Shown here one piece after another: positions 5,763 through 8,782 of a stretch of DNA of 8,782 bases; positions within the stretch are counted from its first letter, which is position 1, and every line of letters begins with the position of its first letter. The notes under the pieces are model-generated. The model ran no database searches and had not been told where the DNA came from. It saw only the letters and a program-made list of their open reading frames with translations. The DNA comes from Nitrospinota bacterium. Its GTDB lineage: Bacteria; JAUXIQ01. Made by a program: the position numbers and the translations under genes. The stretch is from NCBI GenBank assembly GCA_030620925.1, contig JAUXIQ010000060.1:1-8782 (forward strand). The letters are read 5' to 3'.

Positions 5763-7265
5763 CTATCTTAATTCCCTTCGTAAAATTTTCCCCACGCTGC
5801 TGGTGGGAAGACCGTCCATGAACTCCACCACCCGCGGGGCTTTGTAAGGGGCTATCCTTTCCCGGCAGAAAGAGATTATATCTTCGGCCGACGGCGCTTC
5901 CGCTCCCTCTTTCAGGACGACGCAGGCCTTTACAACCTCCCCCCGCTCCTCGTCGGGTACACCCACCGCAGCGGCCATGGCTATGTCGGGATGTGCGCAA
6001 AGTGCGTTCTCCACCTCGGCGGGGTAGACGTTATAGCCGCCGGTGATGATCATGTCTTTTTTACGGTCCACGATATAGATGTAGCCGTCTTCGTCAACCC
6101 TCCCCAGGTCGCCGGTGTGAAACCAGCCCCCCCTCAGCGCTTCAGCGTTCGCTTCAGGAAGACCCCGGTATCCTTTCATCACTGCCGGGCTCTTTATCAC
6201 TATTTCCCCCATCTCTTCGGGAGGCAGTTCGTTGACCGAATCATCCACCACCTTCACGCTGGTATGTGCGCAGGGGATGCCCACCGACCCCGGCTTAACC
6301 CGGCCGTAAACAGGGTTGGAGGCAGCCAGCCCCGTCTCGGTGAGACCGTAGGCCTCTAGTATGCGTGTGTTGAAGGCGGCCTCGAAATCTTCCATCACCT
6401 TGAGAGGCAGCGGGGCGCCTGCCGACACGCAGCGGTCGAGCGAAGCGGTATCGTAGGCGGCGGCGTTGGGGAGGTTCACCATGCGAGCGAACATGGTGGG
6501 CACCGCCTCGAACACCGTGGCACGATGCTCCTGAATCCCCTGGAGCATCTTTTCGGCGTCGAAAGCGGGCAGCACCACCAGCGTGGCGCCCGCCAGGAAT
6601 GAGCCGTTCATCACCACGTTCCCTCCGAAGACGTGGAACAGAGGCAGCGCGGTGATAACACAATCGTGTCTGTTGATTATATGGACCATGGCTGACATTT
6701 CGGCGTTTATGGTCATATTGCCGTGGGTCAACTGGGCCCCTTTCGGCTTTCCAGTCGTGCCGGAGGTATAAGGGAAGAAGAGGAAATCATCGTCCTGGCA
6801 GGGGACAAGGGGTGACGTCTGTACACTTTCCTCCAGCAGGCGGTGGAAAGAGGCAGCTCCTGCTTCATCCCCTTCGCCGGTGGTAATCACCGTTTCGAGG
6901 GAAGGGAGCTCTTTCCTGATCTCGGATATGATGGGTAAACATTCGGGTATAGCTATAACCGCCTTGGACCCCGCGTCCCCCATGATGTATCTTATCTCGT
7001 CAGCGCGGTACATAACGTTCAGGGGATTGATAACCGCACCGATCTTGGCCGCACCGTGGTAGGCTACGACGCATTCAATACTATTGGGAAGCAAGAGGGT
7101 TACCCGGTCCCCCTTCTCCACTCCCAATCTTTTGAGTGCATTGCCCGCCCTGTTAACCATGTCGTTAAGTTCGGTGTAGCTCAGGCGAGCCTCCTCCACA
7201 ACAAGCGCCGTCTTCTCGCCGAAGTTTTCGGCGCAAGCCTCCAGCATTTCACCCAGGCTGCCCAT
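5763..7265 (-). CDS. AMP-forming acyl-CoA synthetase (fatty or organic acid CoA ligase)
   Basis: This 500-residue cytoplasmic enzyme of the adenylate-forming (ANL) superfamily activates a carboxylic acid with ATP to an acyl-adenylate and then transfers it to CoA. Visible motifs are the P-loop YTSGTTGKPKG (166-176), YGLTE (306-310), HTGDLG (383-388) with the ribose-binding Asp, the hinge region DRKKD (400-404), GGYNVYPAEVE (409-419) and the catalytic Lys493 in SSVGKILRREL near the C-terminus. The length and motif spacing fit the short FadD/medium-chain ligase group, with both the large and small domains complete. The ATG at 7265 has AAGGGGG seven bases upstream. The gene leads a minus-strand unit with livG and livF, which points to activation of the imported acid. 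The substrate (fatty, aromatic or dicarboxylic acid) cannot be assigned by motif alone. Confidence 0.93.
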   Translation of the reverse strand: MGSLGEMLEACAENFGEKTALVVEEARLSYTELNDMVNRAGNALKRLGVEKGDRVTLLLPNSIECVVAYHGAAKIGAVINPLNVMYRADEIRYIMGDAGSKAVIAIPECLPIISEIRKELPSLETVITTGEGDEAGAASFHRLLEESVQTSPLVPCQDDDFLFFPYTSGTTGKPKGAQLTHGNMTINAEMSAMVHIINRHDCVITALPLFHVFGGNVVMNGSFLAGATLVVLPAFDAEKMLQGIQEHRATVFEAVPTMFARMVNLPNAAAYDTASLDRCVSAGAPLPLKVMEDFEAAFNTRILEAYGLTETGLAASNPVYGRVKPGSVGIPCAHTSVKVVDDSVNELPPEEMGEIVIKSPAVMKGYRGLPEANAEALRGGWFHTGDLGRVDEDGYIYIVDRKKDMIITGGYNVYPAEVENALCAHPDIAMAAAVGVPDEERGEVVKACVVLKEGAEAPSAEDIISFCRERIAPYKAPRVVEFMDGLPTSSVGKILRRELR

Positions 7266-7358
7266 AATGTTTCCCCCTTAAACGAACAGATGATGATCGA
7301 TCTCATAAAACGAATTATCTTTCTCTTCCCTTAATCATCCAGTTGGTAAAATCGTAAA

Positions 7359-7389
7359 ACTATATCTCACATAATGTCTTTTTAATCAA
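7359..7389 (-). promoter_or_regulatory. Possible promoter of the acyl-CoA synthetase-livG-livF unit
   Basis: On the minus strand TTGATT (complement of 7384-7389) is followed after 19 bases by TATAGT (complement of 7359-7364), five of six -10 bases but with a long spacer. A 17-base spacing would use the poorer GATATA. It lies about 90 bases upstream of the synthetase start, a sensible place, but the match is only moderate. Confidence 0.3.
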
Positions 7390-7581
7390 TACCAATCTGC
7401 GTTGAGGGGAGACAGGCTTAATTACAGAGGGGTGTTTAAGCATTCCCAGAAGCACATTTCACGCCGGTCCATCGAGCTGACAATCCAATCCTGGATATAT
7501 AAGTTTACCCTTAACCACATTAAAGGCTTTACCAAAGGAACAAATCAGCCGATAAATATATATAATAGAGGCTAAAATATG

Positions 7582-7611
7582 TTGTTTTAAACAGTAAAAG
7601 TCGTTTATAAT
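7582..7611 (+). promoter_or_regulatory. Likely promoter of the aldolase gene
   Basis: A perfect -10 box TATAAT (7606-7611) has TTGTTT (7582-7587) 18 bases upstream, matching the TTG half of the -35 consensus. Transcription would start near 7618 and give a leader of about 125 bases that contains the alternative hairpins at 7686-7728. Another TATAAT at 7561-7566 has no acceptable -35 partner. Confidence 0.5.
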
Positions 7612-7685
7612 ATTTAAGAAGTTTATATTTTCGTCCAATACCCTGCCGTTACGAGGGGTCTTTATATGGGGGTCATTGCGCGGAA

Positions 7686-7728
7686 TTAAGACCGCTGGCC
7701 TTGCTCAGCGGCTTAAAGCCTGTTTAAG
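7686..7728 (+). promoter_or_regulatory. Aldolase leader with two mutually exclusive hairpins, candidate translational control element
   Basis: Hairpin A pairs TTAAG (7686-7690) plus CCGCTG (7692-7697) with CAGCGG (7706-7711) plus CTTAA (7712-7716): eleven pairs with a single bulged A at 7691 and an 8-base loop. Hairpin B pairs CTTAAA (7712-7717) with TTTAAG (7723-7728) around a 5-base loop. CTTAA is shared, so the full forms of A and B cannot coexist. Hairpin B ends three bases before the AGGAGG (7732-7737) that serves the aldolase. I recognise no known riboswitch class. Confidence 0.4.
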
Positions 7729-7743
7729 TTGAGGAGGTATGAA

Positions 7744-8640
7744 TTGCTTGATAATACAGCCAAAAAAGCATTGGCAGACGGCAAGTCGATCATAGGTACC
7801 ATGACTATGGAGTTCAACTCCCCGGAGATTGGAAGAGTGCTGGCTGCCGCCGGATTCGACTTCGTCATCATCGATATGGAACACTCCTCATACAGCCTGG
7901 AAACGGTGACTGACCTTATACGAGCGGCGAAGTCCAAGGGACTGAACTGCGTGGTGCGTGTTGCCGACCCCCTGTACCACCTCATGGCCCGCACATGCGA
8001 CGCCGGAGCCCAGGGGCTCATGGTACCCAGAGTGGAAACCAAGGAACAGATAGAGAGCGTGATAAACGCCATAAAGTATCCACCGCAGGGCAAGAGAGGC
8101 TACGGGATAAGGCCCATCCATACCGACTACGAGAACATGGCCCTACCCGATCTGCTCAAACAGATGAACGAAGAGAGCATGATCATCGTCCAGGTAGAGA
8201 CCGGAAAAGCGCTTGATAATATAGACGACCTGCTGGCCGTTGGTAACATCGATGTAGCATTGGTGGGCCCCTATGATCTGTCTATAAACCTGGGGGTGCC
8301 CGGGGATTTCGAGCATCGCTCAATGATCGAGGCCATCGAGTGGGTCATCCATGCGTGCAAGCAGTCAAACGTGGCCCCCGGTATCCACCTGGGGGACGTG
8401 CAATCCCTATTAAACTGGCATGAAAAGGGCATGCGCTGTCTGACTTGCTCTTCCGACCTTGGGATGTTATTTGCAACGGCCGCAGCCAATGTGAAAAAGC
8501 TCAAGGAAGGCATCTCTCCCGGGCCTAAACCCAAAGCTGCAACCGAAGAAAAAGCGCCCAAAGCTGCAGCCGAGGAGAAAACACCCAAAGCCGCAGCCGA
8601 GGAGAAAGCACCCAAAGCCGCAGCCAAAGAAAAAGCTTAA
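7744..8640 (+). CDS. HpcH/HpaI-family class II aldolase with a repetitive C-terminal tail
   Basis: This 298-residue protein belongs to the metal-dependent HpcH/HpaI aldolase/citrate lyase family, which cleaves 4-hydroxy-2-oxo acids to pyruvate and an aldehyde. Expected active-site residues are present: His47 in IDMEH, Arg72 in VVRV, Glu152 in QVETG and Asp178 in GPYDLS, corresponding to the His, Arg and metal-binding Glu and Asp of HpaI. Also typical are GAQGLMVPRVET (88-99) and KRGYG (117-121). The catalytic part ends near residue 255, the usual family length. Residues 263-298 are four 9-residue Pro-Lys-Ala-Glu repeats, which are not part of the family. I chose the TTG at 7744 because AGGAGG (7732-7737) lies six bases upstream; the TTG at 7729 would place that binding site inside the coding region, and the ATG at 7739 is out of frame. 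The exact substrate (hydroxy-oxo dicarboxylate, sugar-derived keto acid or other) is undetermined. Confidence 0.9.
   Translation: MLDNTAKKALADGKSIIGTMTMEFNSPEIGRVLAAAGFDFVIIDMEHSSYSLETVTDLIRAAKSKGLNCVVRVADPLYHLMARTCDAGAQGLMVPRVETKEQIESVINAIKYPPQGKRGYGIRPIHTDYENMALPDLLKQMNEESMIIVQVETGKALDNIDDLLAVGNIDVALVGPYDLSINLGVPGDFEHRSMIEAIEWVIHACKQSNVAPGIHLGDVQSLLNWHEKGMRCLTCSSDLGMLFATAAANVKKLKEGISPGPKPKAATEEKAPKAAAEEKTPKAAAEEKAPKAAAKEKA
8530..8637 (+). repeat. Four tandem 27-bp repeats encoding the aldolase tail
   Basis: Copies at 8530-8556, 8557-8583, 8584-8610 and 8611-8637 each begin CCCAAAGC and encode PKAATEEKA, PKAAAEEKT, PKAAAEEKA and PKAAAKEKA, followed directly by the TAA. The copies differ at a few positions, many of them synonymous (GCT/GCC, GAA/GAG). 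The array is in frame and its period is a multiple of three, so copy-number changes by slippage would keep the frame. Confidence 0.9.
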
Positions 8641-8678
8641 GGGACTCCTGAGAATCGCAGGGATATCTTTACGTCCCG

Positions 8679-8735
8679 GAGATCAGTATCTGATCTCAAC
8701 AACCATTTTCCCCATCTCTTAAAATAAGTTTTTTT
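8679..8735 (+). terminator. Probable terminator region of the aldolase gene
   Basis: GAGATCAG (8679-8686) and CTGATCTC (8690-8697) form a perfect 8-bp stem with a TAT loop, 38 bases after the stop codon. The T run directly after it is weak, but further on a short CTTA/TAAG stem (8718-8728) leads into seven consecutive T residues (8729-8735). Together they probably end transcription, although neither is a textbook intrinsic terminator. Confidence 0.5.
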
Positions 8736-8739
8736 ATCG

Positions 8740-8767
8740 CCTGAAAAGGTGGTAAGGGAGTTTCAGG
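8740..8767. repeat. Inverted repeat near the right edge, possible second terminator
   Basis: CCTGAAA (8740-8746) and TTTCAGG (8761-8767) are a perfect 7-bp inverted repeat with a 14-base loop. It is followed by AAAAAG and a run of five T (8773-8777). It could be a back-up terminator or a regulatory site for a gene beyond the window; the truncated context does not allow a choice. Confidence 0.3.
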
Positions 8768-8782
8768 AAAAAGTTTTTGGGG

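Larger units (their letters stand above)
7266..7743. other. Divergent intergenic region between the acyl-CoA synthetase and the aldolase
   Basis: This 478-base AT-rich stretch has no ORF with a credible ribosome binding site on either strand. It should hold promoters for both flanking genes. A direct repeat GTAAAA (7346-7351 and 7354-7359, period 8) lies on the synthetase side, near the possible minus-strand promoter. The aldolase side contains a likely promoter and a structured leader, listed separately. Between about 7400 and 7560 I see only scattered AT-rich tracts. Confidence 0.7.

Noticed and set aside
7739-7795. ATG at 7739 immediately after the aldolase ribosome binding site
   Set aside because: It is out of frame with the aldolase, only one base from AGGAGG, and encodes just 18 residues.

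Overview
The window carries a LIV/HAAT-family ABC importer (the branched-chain amino acid transporter family) together with an AMP-forming acyl-CoA synthetase and an HpcH/HpaI-type aldolase. A broken response-regulator receiver gene lies at the left edge. The binding protein has a cleavable signal peptide with no lipobox cysteine, which suggests a soluble periplasmic protein and so a diderm (Gram-negative) bacterium. The pairing of a LIV-type importer with an acyl-CoA synthetase is common in anaerobic acid-degrading bacteria such as Desulfobacterota, but the lineage is an inference and cannot be fixed from this sequence. Shine-Dalgarno sequences are strong, and three genes appear to use non-ATG starts (GTG for livH and livG, TTG for the aldolase).

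Layout. 1-507 (+): receiver domain with an in-frame TAA at 16-18, followed by a hydrophilic tail. 508-933: a gene-poor stretch with a hairpin (547-567), a doubtful 52-codon minus-strand ORF (608-766) and a near-consensus sigma70-type promoter (839-867) overlapped by an inverted repeat. 934-4094 (+): binding protein, LivH permease, a possible 38-aa ORF and LivM permease, tightly linked; a hairpin sits at the binding protein/livH junction. 4095-4210: a 116-base convergent gap with no convincing terminator. 7265-4211 (-): acyl-CoA synthetase, LivG ATPase, LivF ATPase. 7266-7743: an AT-rich divergent intergenic region with a likely promoter for the aldolase and a leader that can form two mutually exclusive hairpins. 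7744-8640 (+): aldolase with a C-terminal tail of four 9-residue repeats. 8641-8782: two inverted repeats and a T7 tract, probably termination signals.

How the genes may work together. The periplasmic protein would capture an organic solute, LivH and LivM would form the channel, and LivG and LivF would power import. The acyl-CoA synthetase shares a transcription unit with the two ATPases, so the simplest reading is that the solute is a carboxylic acid activated to its CoA thioester on entry. The aldolase is divergently transcribed and its link to the transporter is less certain. The complete five-subunit transporter is split into two converging units instead of the usual single operon. I see no mobile element, CRISPR array, tRNA or rRNA. 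The items most worth checking are the repeat-tailed aldolase, the alternative leader hairpins in front of it, the split transporter, the small ORF between livH and livM, and the nonsense codon in the receiver gene.
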